64,000 nucleotides of DNA from JBBQYD01 sp942493075 (GTDB lineage Bacteria > Verrucomicrobiota > Verrucomicrobiia > Limisphaerales > UBA8199), in assembly GCA_942493075.1 (NCBI GenBank), contig OW818681.1, forward strand, positions 2,418,001 through 2,482,000. The letters are read 5' to 3'. The position numbers and the translations under genes are program-made. Positions 26,659-35,331 of the stretch are shown piece by piece. The stretch's first letter is position 1. Every line of letters begins with the position of its first letter. Under the pieces are notes generated by a model. That model was given only the letters and a program-made list of their open reading frames with translations, was not told the origin of the DNA and ran no database searches.

Positions 26659-26808
26659 AATCCAGGGACAAATAATTTCATCCAGGAACCCGGTAGTGAG
26701 CGCGCTCCCGTGGGTTTCCCGGTTGGAAGCGCGCCATCCAGTCGGTGGTGCGAGCCGGAGGTCTTTTCGGGCCTCGGCAGTCAGAAAAAAGCACGTGCTA
26801 AAAGTAGT
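26659..26808 (+). other. Structured GC-rich leader before the 4-haem cytochrome
   Basis: About 150 bases with possible hairpins, for example GCCG-G-AGG … CCTCGGC and paired GCGCGC blocks, lie between hemA and the ATG at 26809. No known riboswitch consensus is recognised. The frame is open through it, but the reading is not protein-like. Confidence 0.35.
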
Positions 26809-27546
26809 ATGAAAAGACACAACCTATTGCTCCTCGGAGTGGTTGCTGCCCTGCCAGTCATGGCGAGTGCGGGTATTGTGGGGTCCCCCCACGATTTCTC
26901 GCAGGCCACCTGGAACACGCGGAAAGGCGCCTGCACGCCTTGCCACCAGGCACACCATACCGACACCGACCAGTTGGCTCCGCTGTGGTCTCACGCCACC
27001 TCGGAGGCCACATTCACCATGTACAACGCAGGTACGCCGCAGAGCAGTACCCTGGATGCGACCATCCCGGCTCGGCCCGATGGAGCCTCGCTGGCCTGCT
27101 TGAGTTGCCATGACGGCACAGTGGCCATCAACCAGGGCATTAATGCCCAGATTGGCGCGACCGCGCAGTACATTGACGATGCCGCCAAAATCGGCACCGA
27201 TCTGCACACCACCCACCCCATCTCCTTTGTTTATGACAAGGCTTTGGCGGACAAGGATGGCTTCCTCCTCGATCCCACGCCAGTGACCGGATACAGAATC
27301 GGCGACACCATTCCGCAACTGCCCGGCGTAGTTGCTCCTGTGCCCGCGACCTGGACGGGAACTTCGCTGACCGGCAAGACCATCGGCGAGGCATTGCTGA
27401 TCAATCAGAAGATGCAGTGTTCTTCCTGCCATGATGTGCACAAGCAGGAAGGCAGTGCCGCGACCAGCGGTATCATGGTGAGAATCAGCGGAAGCGATTC
27501 CTCCGGACGAGGCAGCTTGATTTGTCGCAACTGTCATATCAAGTAA
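26809..27546 (+). CDS. 4-haem cytochrome c (CxxCH doubled-motif type)
   Basis: A 245-residue secreted cytochrome starting at ATG 26809 with signal MKRHNLLLLGVVAALPVMASA. It opens with the module 'SPHDFS … CTPCHQAHH … LAPLWSH', then 'LACLSCHDGTVAINQ', 'MQCSSCHDVHKQE' and, at the very end, 'LICRNCHIK': four CxxCH sites. The same N-terminal module ('SPHNLS … CLFCHTPH … VPLWNH', 'LCLSCHDGTVALG') begins the 12-haem protein at 32975, so the two are homologous through that part. Probably a periplasmic or surface electron carrier. The frame stays open upstream to 26653, but the added residues are not signal-like. Confidence 0.88.
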   Translation: MKRHNLLLLGVVAALPVMASAGIVGSPHDFSQATWNTRKGACTPCHQAHHTDTDQLAPLWSHATSEATFTMYNAGTPQSSTLDATIPARPDGASLACLSCHDGTVAINQGINAQIGATAQYIDDAAKIGTDLHTTHPISFVYDKALADKDGFLLDPTPVTGYRIGDTIPQLPGVVAPVPATWTGTSLTGKTIGEALLINQKMQCSSCHDVHKQEGSAATSGIMVRISGSDSSGRGSLICRNCHIK

Positions 27547-27582
27547 ACCCGTCGCCGCACAAGAAAGTGGATGAGTAACAAA

Positions 27583-27619
27583 CCCGGCAGGCGGTTCACC
27601 AGCAAGAACCCCCGCCGGG
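27583..27619 (+). terminator. Intercistronic hairpin (weak terminator candidate)
   Basis: CCCGGC … GCCGGG outer stem with inner GGTTC … GAACC stem, 37 bases in all, beginning 36 bases after the 4-haem cytochrome stop. No T-run follows, so it may stabilise or attenuate the transcript rather than end it. Confidence 0.5.
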
Positions 27620-27676
27620 TGGCTCACCCCGGCAAACGTCTTGGCTCTTGGAGCCGAATGATCTAAGAATGTAGAT

Positions 27677-28768
27677 ATGCGCCACATGATTTCAGGAATT
27701 CGAATCCCACACGTTTTGCGCAACTGCCTTTATGGCCTACTTTGCCTCCTCACAATCCTGCTCGCCGGTTGCCAGACACCCCAGAAAAAGAGCGAGTCAT
27801 TTACATTTTACCCGCCTGCCCCAGACCAGCCTCGGATTCAGTACCTGACCAGTTTTTCCTCTGAGAGCGGCTTGGGCGAGCCCAGCAAATTCAGCCAGTT
27901 TGTTCTGGGCGGTCAAAGGATCATACGGCCCATCTGGAAACCATACGGGATCACCTCGGTGCCCGGTAAGCTGTTCATTTGTGATACTCAACCCGCCAAT
28001 GTCAGCACCGTGGACCTTGAGAAGAAGACTCTGCGATATCTTCGGCCCGTCGGAGGCGCAGCCATGCGCGTGCCGATCAATGTGGCCGTGGACAAAGAGG
28101 GGCTTCGCTACGTATCAGATACCTCCCGCAGAGAAGTCTTGATTTACGATGTTGAAGGAGATCTTAAGACGACGATTGGACGTGGCCAGGATATGAAACC
28201 GTGCGGACTGGCCATCTCTGGAGATAAGCTGTACGTCACGGACCTCTCCAACCACTGCGTGCGGGTTTACCAGACAGGCACACTGAAAGAGGTATTACGT
28301 GTTCCGCAGGGAGCAGTGACGGAGGAATCGCGGTTGCGCTCTCCGACCAATATCGCGGTGGATTCTGATGGGACAATGTACATTTCGGATACCGGAGGGT
28401 TCGTTGTTCAAGTCTTCGATGCGCAGGGCAAATATGTGCGAAGCATCGGAGAGATGGGAGTGAGCCCCGGGAAGTTCGCGCTGCCAAAGGGAATTGGCCT
28501 CTCGCGTGATGGCCTGGTTTACGTTGTGGACGCGGCGGCTAATGTCGCCCAGGTATTCGACCGCGAGGGCAGGATATTAATGTACTTCGGACAGCCCGAC
28601 ACAGCCGGCTCGCTCTATTTGCCGGCAGGATTGCATGTCGATTACGACAATATCGACTACTTCCGGCAGTATGCGGCTCCAGGGTACGACCTGGATCATC
28701 TCATTTTTATAACCAGCCAGGCAGGGGAGCGTAAGGTGAGTGTTTACGGCTTCTTGAAGAAGAAGTAG
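27677..28768 (+). CDS. NHL-repeat beta-propeller lipoprotein
   Basis: A 363-residue predicted lipoprotein: signal with lipobox 'LLAGCQ' (Cys about residue 32) and then six propeller-blade repeats. Each blade has the NHL pattern, for example 'PINVAVDKEGLRYVSDTSRREVLIYD', 'PTNIAVDSDGTMYISDTGGFVVQVFD' and 'PKGIGLSRDGLVYVVDAAANVAQVFD'. No haem sites. The frame begins at ATG 27677; ATG 27686 (MISGIRIPHV) is an alternative. NHL propellers are common companions of outer-membrane cytochrome conduits in metal-reducing bacteria. Here it stands immediately before the 11-haem lipoprotein/beta-barrel pair, and a second propeller stands after it. A scaffold role in the conduit is inference. Confidence 0.88.
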   Translation: MRHMISGIRIPHVLRNCLYGLLCLLTILLAGCQTPQKKSESFTFYPPAPDQPRIQYLTSFSSESGLGEPSKFSQFVLGGQRIIRPIWKPYGITSVPGKLFICDTQPANVSTVDLEKKTLRYLRPVGGAAMRVPINVAVDKEGLRYVSDTSRREVLIYDVEGDLKTTIGRGQDMKPCGLAISGDKLYVTDLSNHCVRVYQTGTLKEVLRVPQGAVTEESRLRSPTNIAVDSDGTMYISDTGGFVVQVFDAQGKYVRSIGEMGVSPGKFALPKGIGLSRDGLVYVVDAAANVAQVFDREGRILMYFGQPDTAGSLYLPAGLHVDYDNIDYFRQYAAPGYDLDHLIFITSQAGERKVSVYGFLKKK

Positions 28769-28791
28769 CCCTGCTCAAAGCCACCATTACA

Positions 28792-29859
28792 TTGAACCAA
28801 CTACCTCGACATTCTACCTGGGCCCGCAAGATTGTCCTTGGCGGAGTCTTTTTGGGCAGCCTGGTGCTTATTTTCGCGTTGGTAGGATGCAGCACGGAAA
28901 GGCATCACCGGATATTGAGCATGTTTTTCGACGGAGTGCCTCAACCCGGCGCGACTAATCGCACGGTGATCGCCATTGATGAGGACGGCCGTCCCATGGC
29001 TGCCTTGCCTTCGCCGGGCACCAACGTGACGAGTTTTCCCAAGATCAAGTTCACCAGCCATCCGCCTTACGAGGAACGCAAATGCAACGAGTGCCATGAA
29101 TCGCGAGTCTCGGTTCGCATGAAGGGAGGCAGTCAGACACAAGTGTGCTTTAGCTGCCACGACAATTTTCTGGAAACCTTCAAGGTGAAGCATGCGCCTG
29201 CGGAAAACGGTGAGTGCTCGGGCTGCCACAATGCACACGGATCGCCGTTGCCCAAGATGCTGTTGAAAACGGAGCCGGATCTGTGTTGGACCTGCCACGA
29301 CGCTTTTGGTGAAGCCAAGGTAAAGCATCAGCCCGTTCAGAACGGCGAATGTTCGAGCTGCCACGATCCGCATGGTTCTCAGGTAAAAGGTGTGTTGCGC
29401 AAGGAAATGGGAGCGCTGTGCGCCGAGTGCCACGAGGACATCCAACAGAAGGTGACGAGTGCAAAGGTTAAACATCAGCCAGTGGAGAATGGTGAGTGTT
29501 CCTCCTGCCATGATCCCCACCAATCCGACATCAAAAAGCTCTTGACCAAGCCCCAGGGCAAGCTCTGCGCAGAATGCCATGAAGATCTGGCTCAATCAGT
29601 GGAGAAAGCCAAGTTCCAGCACGATCCAGTGGTTAATGGCGAATGTGGCAGTTGCCACGACGCGCACCAATCCGCCGAGAAAGCTCTGTTGATCAAGCCA
29701 ATGCCGGATGTCTGTTACGAATGCCATGATCAGAAGGAGATGGTGGAACTCAAGGCCCACGATGGGATTGCGCAGAAATCGTGCGTGGAGTGTCATGACC
29801 CGCATTTCGGCACAGTAAAAGGATTTTTGAAACCCCAAGCCAAGGCGACAGGCAAATGA
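28792..29859 (+). CDS. 11-haem outer-membrane-type lipoprotein cytochrome c
   Basis: A 355-residue lipoprotein with lipobox 'ALVGCS' (Cys 33) and eleven CxxCH sites. Residues about 130-330 form four tandem repeats of roughly 45 residues, each with 'NGECSSCHDPH' followed by 'LCAECHED' type pairs, the DmsE/MtrA-like doubled CxxCH architecture. The start is TTG at 28792: it is the only start that keeps the lipoprotein signal, since the next in-frame ATG (28921) comes after the lipobox. Its stop overlaps the ATG of the beta-barrel gene (29856-29859, ATGA). A periplasmic multihaem cytochrome coupled to an outer-membrane porin is the hallmark of MtrAB-type or porin-cytochrome conduits, so this is the probable trans-outer-membrane wire. 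Confidence 0.92.
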   Translation: MNQLPRHSTWARKIVLGGVFLGSLVLIFALVGCSTERHHRILSMFFDGVPQPGATNRTVIAIDEDGRPMAALPSPGTNVTSFPKIKFTSHPPYEERKCNECHESRVSVRMKGGSQTQVCFSCHDNFLETFKVKHAPAENGECSGCHNAHGSPLPKMLLKTEPDLCWTCHDAFGEAKVKHQPVQNGECSSCHDPHGSQVKGVLRKEMGALCAECHEDIQQKVTSAKVKHQPVENGECSSCHDPHQSDIKKLLTKPQGKLCAECHEDLAQSVEKAKFQHDPVVNGECGSCHDAHQSAEKALLIKPMPDVCYECHDQKEMVELKAHDGIAQKSCVECHDPHFGTVKGFLKPQAKATGK

Positions 29860-31916
29860 AACCTAGAAGTTTTCGCATTCTGCCGCTGGCATTTAGCGTA
29901 GCGATCATCCCTTCAACCCGTCTGGCGTTAGGCAATGGCGCCGGTATTGAAGAGCCCAGATGGCTCACGTTGCGCGTCTCGGAGGTAAGCACTGGGGTTT
30001 ACGCCGAGGGCAACTACGAGGAGACCACCTTTAAGAATTCGGACACAACCGTTCGCTACGATCGGATCTTTGTCGGTCCCAGTGCCGGGGTGGTATTCGA
30101 TGGCTCCATCTACCATCCCAACCTGGCGCGGCTTCACCTGAACACTGACGGTGCCTACGGATGGGCTCGGAGCAGTTCCAGTTCCCGATCCGAGGAGCAG
30201 TTCGAGTATCTGGGGCGTTTCAACGGGTCGGTGGACCTGTTCTCGAACAAGCCGCTGCGCGCCACCATTTTCGGCGACTACGATCATGCGTATCGCGACT
30301 ATGATTTTTTCAGCCGTGTCATTGTTGATACCTGGCGTTACGGCGGGCGGATGAGCTATTCACAGGGACCCTGGCACGTGCTCACCAGTTATACCCATCG
30401 CGAGGAGGAGACGCAGGGACGATCCTTCTATTACACCAATGTCGTGCCAGTGATTGTTGGAGGCGTGGACACAGGCGCTACTCGGGAAGAGGTTCGATAC
30501 GAGAACGGCGTTTCCACCCTTCGAGATGATACCGTTTCGGCTGATATCCGGCACGAGCGCTTGCGCGGGGGCAGCAGCGCCACTTACACGTTCAATCAGT
30601 ATTCGCGGCAGGACATCGGCAGCCTAGGAGAAGGTAATGATCATAGCTTCTCGCTGGCAAACAACGAGAGCTTTGGCGATCGAAACCAGCATTCTCTGCT
30701 GACTTCGGCCAGCTATATTCATCGAGAGAACCAGTTCGATCCCAGCGATGATTACAATGCCCACGGCAACCTGGACCTTGAACATCGGCCGAACCTCAAC
30801 AGCATCTATGATTTTACTTTTGACCGCTACCAGACCGGTGACTTTGTAGCCGATAACTACAACGCCCAAGCTCAGTTGCGGCATCAGTTTTATGAAAGCC
30901 TGACTTCCGCCCTGATTGTTCAAGGAGCTAACAACGAGATCAGCGATGTCGGAAGTGAAGGCTCTACCCGCCGATTTGGCGGAGGCTTTTCCGAAACCTA
31001 CACCAAGCGGCTCGGCTCTGAACATAGATTGCGCCTAAGCAATACACTACTTGCTGAGCACATCGAGACTCAATGGGACGGGCAAACGTTGAGCATAGCC
31101 GATGAGACACACACGTTTGGAACCAGTGGGCCTGCTGATTCTTTCTACCTGAACCAGTCCTTGGTTAAGCAGAATAGCATCCGCATCTTCAATGCCGGGA
31201 GAACGCAGGAATACATCCGAAACGTGCACTTTCGTGTGTGGCGGGAAGGCCCGAGCACCCGGATCGAACGTATCGGGGTTGTTCCCATGGACAACACGGT
31301 CGTGGTTGATTACCAGGCCGAACCCTCACCTTCCGGCTCCTACGACACACTGAATGAGACTTTCACAGCCCGTCTTGATCTGTGGAAGAATTTCTGGGGT
31401 ATCTATGGGCGGGTCAGCTCCTATACAAGCAATGCCAGGGAAGAGCTGCGGGTCCAAAACATCTTCAGCTACGCCGTCGGAACGGATGTGACATGGCGCT
31501 GGCTCCGCGCCGGGGCAGAGTATGAGTATTACGACTCCACATTCGCATCCTACCAGTCCACCCGACTGTTCCAGGGTTTCAGTTTTGATCTGGATTATAC
31601 CTCGGTGTTTTCTTTTGATTTTAACGAGACCTGGACCAAGTACCTGGATTCGGGGCGGAACGAGCAGAGCTACAGCGCCATCAGCCGCTATCGCAATCAA
31701 CTGACATCCAGTCTTTCTTTCTCAGTAGAAGGAGGGATTTCCCTGCGTCGTGGTGATGGGGTCGAACAAGACTTGGCGACGGTGCGTCCGGCTCTCGACT
31801 ACTCGCTTGGCAAAACCAGTATTCGAGCGGAGTATGATTTCGAACACGAATTGTATCTCCAGAATGAAGAGCGCACCCGGCACTTGTTTCTCCTTAGGTG
31901 GCGCCGGGTATTCTAG
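29856..31916 (+). CDS. Predicted outer-membrane beta-barrel of a porin-cytochrome conduit
   Basis: A 686-residue protein with a signal peptide (about residues 1-26, MKPRSFRILPLAFSVAIIPS…) and no haem motif. From residue ~40 to the end it alternates short amphipathic strands with polar loops ('RYDRIFVGPSAGVVFDGSIY', 'GGRMSYSQGPWHVLTSYTHRE', 'SIRAEYDFEHELYLQ') and it ends in Phe ('LLRWRRVF'), the classic outer-membrane insertion signal. Strand counting suggests well over 20 strands, compatible with an MtrB-size barrel, though the sequence is not evidently an MtrB homologue (no N-terminal CxxC). It is translationally coupled to the 11-haem lipoprotein gene and followed 3 bases later by an NHL propeller gene. 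Conduit role is inferred from context. Confidence 0.82.
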   Translation: MKPRSFRILPLAFSVAIIPSTRLALGNGAGIEEPRWLTLRVSEVSTGVYAEGNYEETTFKNSDTTVRYDRIFVGPSAGVVFDGSIYHPNLARLHLNTDGAYGWARSSSSSRSEEQFEYLGRFNGSVDLFSNKPLRATIFGDYDHAYRDYDFFSRVIVDTWRYGGRMSYSQGPWHVLTSYTHREEETQGRSFYYTNVVPVIVGGVDTGATREEVRYENGVSTLRDDTVSADIRHERLRGGSSATYTFNQYSRQDIGSLGEGNDHSFSLANNESFGDRNQHSLLTSASYIHRENQFDPSDDYNAHGNLDLEHRPNLNSIYDFTFDRYQTGDFVADNYNAQAQLRHQFYESLTSALIVQGANNEISDVGSEGSTRRFGGGFSETYTKRLGSEHRLRLSNTLLAEHIETQWDGQTLSIADETHTFGTSGPADSFYLNQSLVKQNSIRIFNAGRTQEYIRNVHFRVWREGPSTRIERIGVVPMDNTVVVDYQAEPSPSGSYDTLNETFTARLDLWKNFWGIYGRVSSYTSNAREELRVQNIFSYAVGTDVTWRWLRAGAEYEYYDSTFASYQSTRLFQGFSFDLDYTSVFSFDFNETWTKYLDSGRNEQSYSAISRYRNQLTSSLSFSVEGGISLRRGDGVEQDLATVRPALDYSLGKTSIRAEYDFEHELYLQNEERTRHLFLLRWRRVF

Positions 31917-31919
31917 CCT

Positions 31920-32978
31920 ATGAGGTTATCCGGTTCCAGAGGCCCTTCTTTTAGACTGCCACTTCCAGCCTGGTGGGGAGTGATCGGTCTGGTCTTGGTT
32001 GCCCTCCTGCCTGTCGAGGCGGCGAAGGCGAAGAAAGGAGAGCCTGCACCGGATTCTCTGGTCTGGCCAACTCCTCCTGAAACCGCGCGTATTGCCTATT
32101 CGCAGTCAGTGCTTCGACCCTCAGACCTGGGCATCAAACGCTCATCAATCGGTCGCGTCGTGAATTGGATTACAGGTGCTGACAAGGGAGATGAGGTAAT
32201 GGCCAAGCCTTTTGCGCTTGGATTGGATGAGAATGATAACCTTTGCCTGACAGATACCGGTTCACGCAGCGTCTCGTTCTATGATCGGCAGGCGCGCAAA
32301 TGGCACCAGTGGAAAAAGGCAGGAAAACTTTTCTTTTCCTCACCGGTGGCAGTCGATAAGGCTGGTAATACTATCTATGTGGCGGATTCGGCTCTGGGGA
32401 TGATCATTGCCTTCGATGTGAAGGGCCGCCTGCAGTTCGCGGTTACGAATCACTTAGCCAGGCCATCCGGGCTGGTGATCCGGGGCAACCAAATCCTGGT
32501 GGCTGACTCACATCGCCATGCCATCACCCGGTTCGACATGGCCGGCCGGTTTCTCGGAGAATTTGGCCGTCGCGGCACTGGCCCCGGGGAGTTCAACTTT
32601 CCCACCCACCTGGCTGTGGATTCCAAAAACCAGTTGTGGGTCACCGACTCAATGAACGGACGGGTGCAGGTTTTCGACGAGCAGGGGACCTTCAAAAAGC
32701 AGATCGGTTCCATCGGCGGAGGCTTTGGGCAGTTCAGCCGGCCTAAAGGAATTGCTGTGGACCCGGCAGGCCGTCTTTATGTGGTCGATGCGATGTTTGA
32801 CAACATCCAGATATTTAACGCCGAAGGACAGTTGCTTCTTCCCATAGGCGGGGGAGGGACCGGCCCCGGCCAGTTTTGGTTGCCGAACGGCATCGTGATC
32901 AACTCCCGGAACGAAATTTTTGTGGCCGATTCTTATAATCGGCGTTTGCAGATCTTCAAATACGTAGGGCCGCAATGA
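31920..32978 (+). CDS. NHL-repeat beta-propeller protein
   Basis: A 352-residue secreted propeller. A hydrophobic signal lies at about residues 14-34, and six NHL blades follow, for example 'PFALGLDENDNLCLTDTGSRSVSFYD', 'PSGLVIRGNQILVADSHRHAITRFD' and 'PKGIAVDPAGRLYVVDAMFDNIQIF'. It is paralogous to the lipoprotein propeller at 27677 but lacks its lipobox and has a longer proline/lysine linker ('EAAKAKKGEPAPD'). It overlaps the next gene (12-haem cytochrome) as ATGA (32975-32978) and follows the barrel gene by 3 bases, so all three are one operon. Probably a periplasmic or surface scaffold of the electron conduit; no enzymatic motif is visible. Confidence 0.87.
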   Translation: MRLSGSRGPSFRLPLPAWWGVIGLVLVALLPVEAAKAKKGEPAPDSLVWPTPPETARIAYSQSVLRPSDLGIKRSSIGRVVNWITGADKGDEVMAKPFALGLDENDNLCLTDTGSRSVSFYDRQARKWHQWKKAGKLFFSSPVAVDKAGNTIYVADSALGMIIAFDVKGRLQFAVTNHLARPSGLVIRGNQILVADSHRHAITRFDMAGRFLGEFGRRGTGPGEFNFPTHLAVDSKNQLWVTDSMNGRVQVFDEQGTFKKQIGSIGGGFGQFSRPKGIAVDPAGRLYVVDAMFDNIQIFNAEGQLLLPIGGGGTGPGQFWLPNGIVINSRNEIFVADSYNRRLQIFKYVGPQ

Positions 32979-34702
32979 ATATAGCCAGCTATTATCTCAG
33001 GCTCAAATCTTCCAGCCGGATGCTGATCTGGCTGGTTAGCCTCGCCTTGTTGTCACCGGTGAGCAACGCCATCGGGGAGAGCATCCTCAATTCCCCGCAT
33101 AACCTGTCTGCCACCGGGCCCGGAGGCATTCGAGCGGTGTCTGAATCAGAGGTCTGTCTGTTTTGCCATACACCGCATAGAGCCGCACCGGATGTGGTGC
33201 CGCTATGGAACCATGCCCTTTCCAAGGCAGCTTATGTTCCATACGACAGTTCAACGATGAAGGCGGCTGTCGGTCAGCCATCTGGCGCTTCCAAGCTTTG
33301 CCTGAGTTGCCACGATGGGACGGTTGCTTTAGGGATGATCAACAGCCGCTCTACTCCGATCGCCATGCAATCGGGTGTGACGGTAATGCCCGTCGGTCGT
33401 ACCCGGTTGGGAACCGACTTGTCTGATGATCATCCGATTTCTTTCACCTATGATGCAGCCCTTGCGGCTACGGATGGGCAACTGCGCGATCCCGCATCTT
33501 TAGTGGACAGGGTCAGGCTGGATGGCACTGGTCAAATGCAATGCACATCCTGTCATGACCCTCACAACAATCAGTTTGGCAAGTTCATGGTGAAGGATAA
33601 TCGCGGCTCGGCGCTGTGTATCTCCTGCCATGATATGGATGGGTGGAACGCCTCCAGTCATGCCATCTCGGCGAAGACCTGGAACGGATCGGGCCTTGAT
33701 CCATGGCCGAACTCCAATCTCCAGACGGTTCGTGACAATGCCTGCCAGAGCTGCCACGCGCCGCATAATGCCGGAATCAAGGCGCGCTTGCTTCAGTTCC
33801 CCGAAGAGGAACAGAATTGCTCCTCCTGCCATAGCGGTACCGTGGCTGAAAAGAGCATCATGGCTGAGTTCAACAAATTCAGCGTTCACCCCATCCGACA
33901 GACCACAGCAGTCCATGATCCGGCAGAAGATCCTGTTAATCCTGTGCGGCGCCATGTCGAATGCAGTGACTGCCACAATTCTCACGCTTCAAATCCGAGC
34001 CCGGCGGTGGCGCCGAACGCTTCAGGAGCGTTGGCCGGGGTTAAAGGTGTGAATGCCAGTGGAGCCATTGTGCAAAGCGTCACACGTGAGTATGAGCTGT
34101 GTTTCCGTTGTCATGCCGATTCGCTGGCCCGTGGACCTGCCACTGTGAATCGTCAGTCCGTGCAAACCAACCTGCGGCTGGCCTTCAATCCCTCCAATCC
34201 TTCGTATCATCCGGTACTTGCGCCGGGCAAGAACGGCGATGTTCCCAGCCTGATTGCCCCCGCCACACCATCGACGGTGATCTATTGCACCGACTGCCAT
34301 AACAGCGATACAGGCACGGGCGCAGGCGGGACCGGCCCTAACGGTCCCCATGGATCGCGCTTTTCTCCACTGCTCGAAAGGCAGCAGTTGACGAGCGATT
34401 TCGGTTTGGAAAGTCCCTCCAGTTACGCTCTGTGTTACAAGTGTCACAGCCGGGACAGCATCCTGACTGATCAAAGCTTCAAGTACCACAAATTGCATGT
34501 GGTTGACGCCAAGACCGCCTGTTCAACATGCCATGATTCCCACGGCACAACCGCTGCCACGCACCTGATGAACTTCAACCGCAACTACGTGGCTCCGTCA
34601 TCAAACGGCCGGTTGGAGTTCGTTGATCAAGGAGTTCGCCGCGGGGTGTGTTCCTTGACCTGCCATGATAAGGATCACACGGCACTCAGTTACCAACCAT
34701 AG
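32975..34702 (+). CDS. 12-haem secreted cytochrome c
   Basis: A 575-residue cytochrome with signal peptide (about residues 13-36) and eleven CxxCH sites plus a twelfth CX3CH ('VCSLTCHDKD', 34649-34666) just before the C-terminus. The N-terminal module ('SPHNLS … CLFCHTPHRA … VPLWNHALS', 'LCLSCHDGTVALG') is shared with the 4-haem cytochrome at 26809. Long haem-free loops rich in Asn, Pro and Gly (about residues 330-440) set it apart from compact periplasmic carriers and fit an extracellular protein. As the last gene of the propeller/barrel operon, the best inference is the outer-surface partner of the conduit. The stop is followed by 88 bases without features. Confidence 0.9.
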   Translation: MNIASYYLRLKSSSRMLIWLVSLALLSPVSNAIGESILNSPHNLSATGPGGIRAVSESEVCLFCHTPHRAAPDVVPLWNHALSKAAYVPYDSSTMKAAVGQPSGASKLCLSCHDGTVALGMINSRSTPIAMQSGVTVMPVGRTRLGTDLSDDHPISFTYDAALAATDGQLRDPASLVDRVRLDGTGQMQCTSCHDPHNNQFGKFMVKDNRGSALCISCHDMDGWNASSHAISAKTWNGSGLDPWPNSNLQTVRDNACQSCHAPHNAGIKARLLQFPEEEQNCSSCHSGTVAEKSIMAEFNKFSVHPIRQTTAVHDPAEDPVNPVRRHVECSDCHNSHASNPSPAVAPNASGALAGVKGVNASGAIVQSVTREYELCFRCHADSLARGPATVNRQSVQTNLRLAFNPSNPSYHPVLAPGKNGDVPSLIAPATPSTVIYCTDCHNSDTGTGAGGTGPNGPHGSRFSPLLERQQLTSDFGLESPSSYALCYKCHSRDSILTDQSFKYHKLHVVDAKTACSTCHDSHGTTAATHLMNFNRNYVAPSSNGRLEFVDQGVRRGVCSLTCHDKDHTALSYQP

Positions 34703-34790
34703 GCTCCCGGAGGAAAGCCAGAAGGAAGTCCACGCGCAATCACACTCGGACCGTCTCCGATATCAGGGCAGCAGTTCAAGACGCGCATGG

Positions 34791-35120
34791 TCAGGCGGCT
34801 GCATTCTGCAGCCAAAGACATAAACCGACTGCAATCAAGCCGAACGCGATGGCCGAAAGTAGTGCAGACAGAACCAAACGCATCCGCACTCCAATCTCTG
34901 TCATCTGGCGAACGCTGATGTAGCACATGGCAGGCGCAGCAAACAGCGAAAGCGTGCAGGGGATAGACAAGAGAGGATGCGACCTGAAAAGGCTGGCCCA
35001 GTCAAACCAACCGGATGAAAAAGCGTATCCTCCAAGAAGGAGGGCCGCTGCGCTGCCCAACAGTACATGCGTTTGGGTGAGCTCAATACTCACACGCCTC
35101 CAACCTAGACTCGCTGTCAT
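34791..35120 (-). CDS. Small membrane protein with three predicted helices
   Basis: Family not recognised. From ATG 35120, which has AGGA 7 bases upstream on the minus strand, the product is 109 residues (MTASLGWRRVSIEL…). Hydrophobic segments lie at about residues 17-35, 48-66 and 80-102, so three membrane helices are likely. The longer frame to 35267 adds hydrophilic residues without a start signal and is rejected. It is convergent with the cytochrome operon and divergent from the XylR-type regulator gene. Confidence 0.6.
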   Translation of the reverse strand: MTASLGWRRVSIELTQTHVLLGSAAALLLGGYAFSSGWFDWASLFRSHPLLSIPCTLSLFAAPAMCYISVRQMTEIGVRMRLVLSALLSAIAFGLIAVGLCLWLQNAAA

Positions 35121-35331
35121 AGATTTCCTTTCGGTGATGTCTGAACACCTACTCACATAACGATTCGACAATCCCAAGGAACACTCGTCACGCCCTGATG
35201 TTCGCTGCTGGCTAACGTCCATCAAGAGAACGGAATAAGTACGGCATAGCATGGTTTTGCGGAGCAAGGATAGGTCAGCCTATTCAGTCTTGAACGGCGG
35301 CCTTGGCTGCTGAATAATCGAGTGCAATTCC

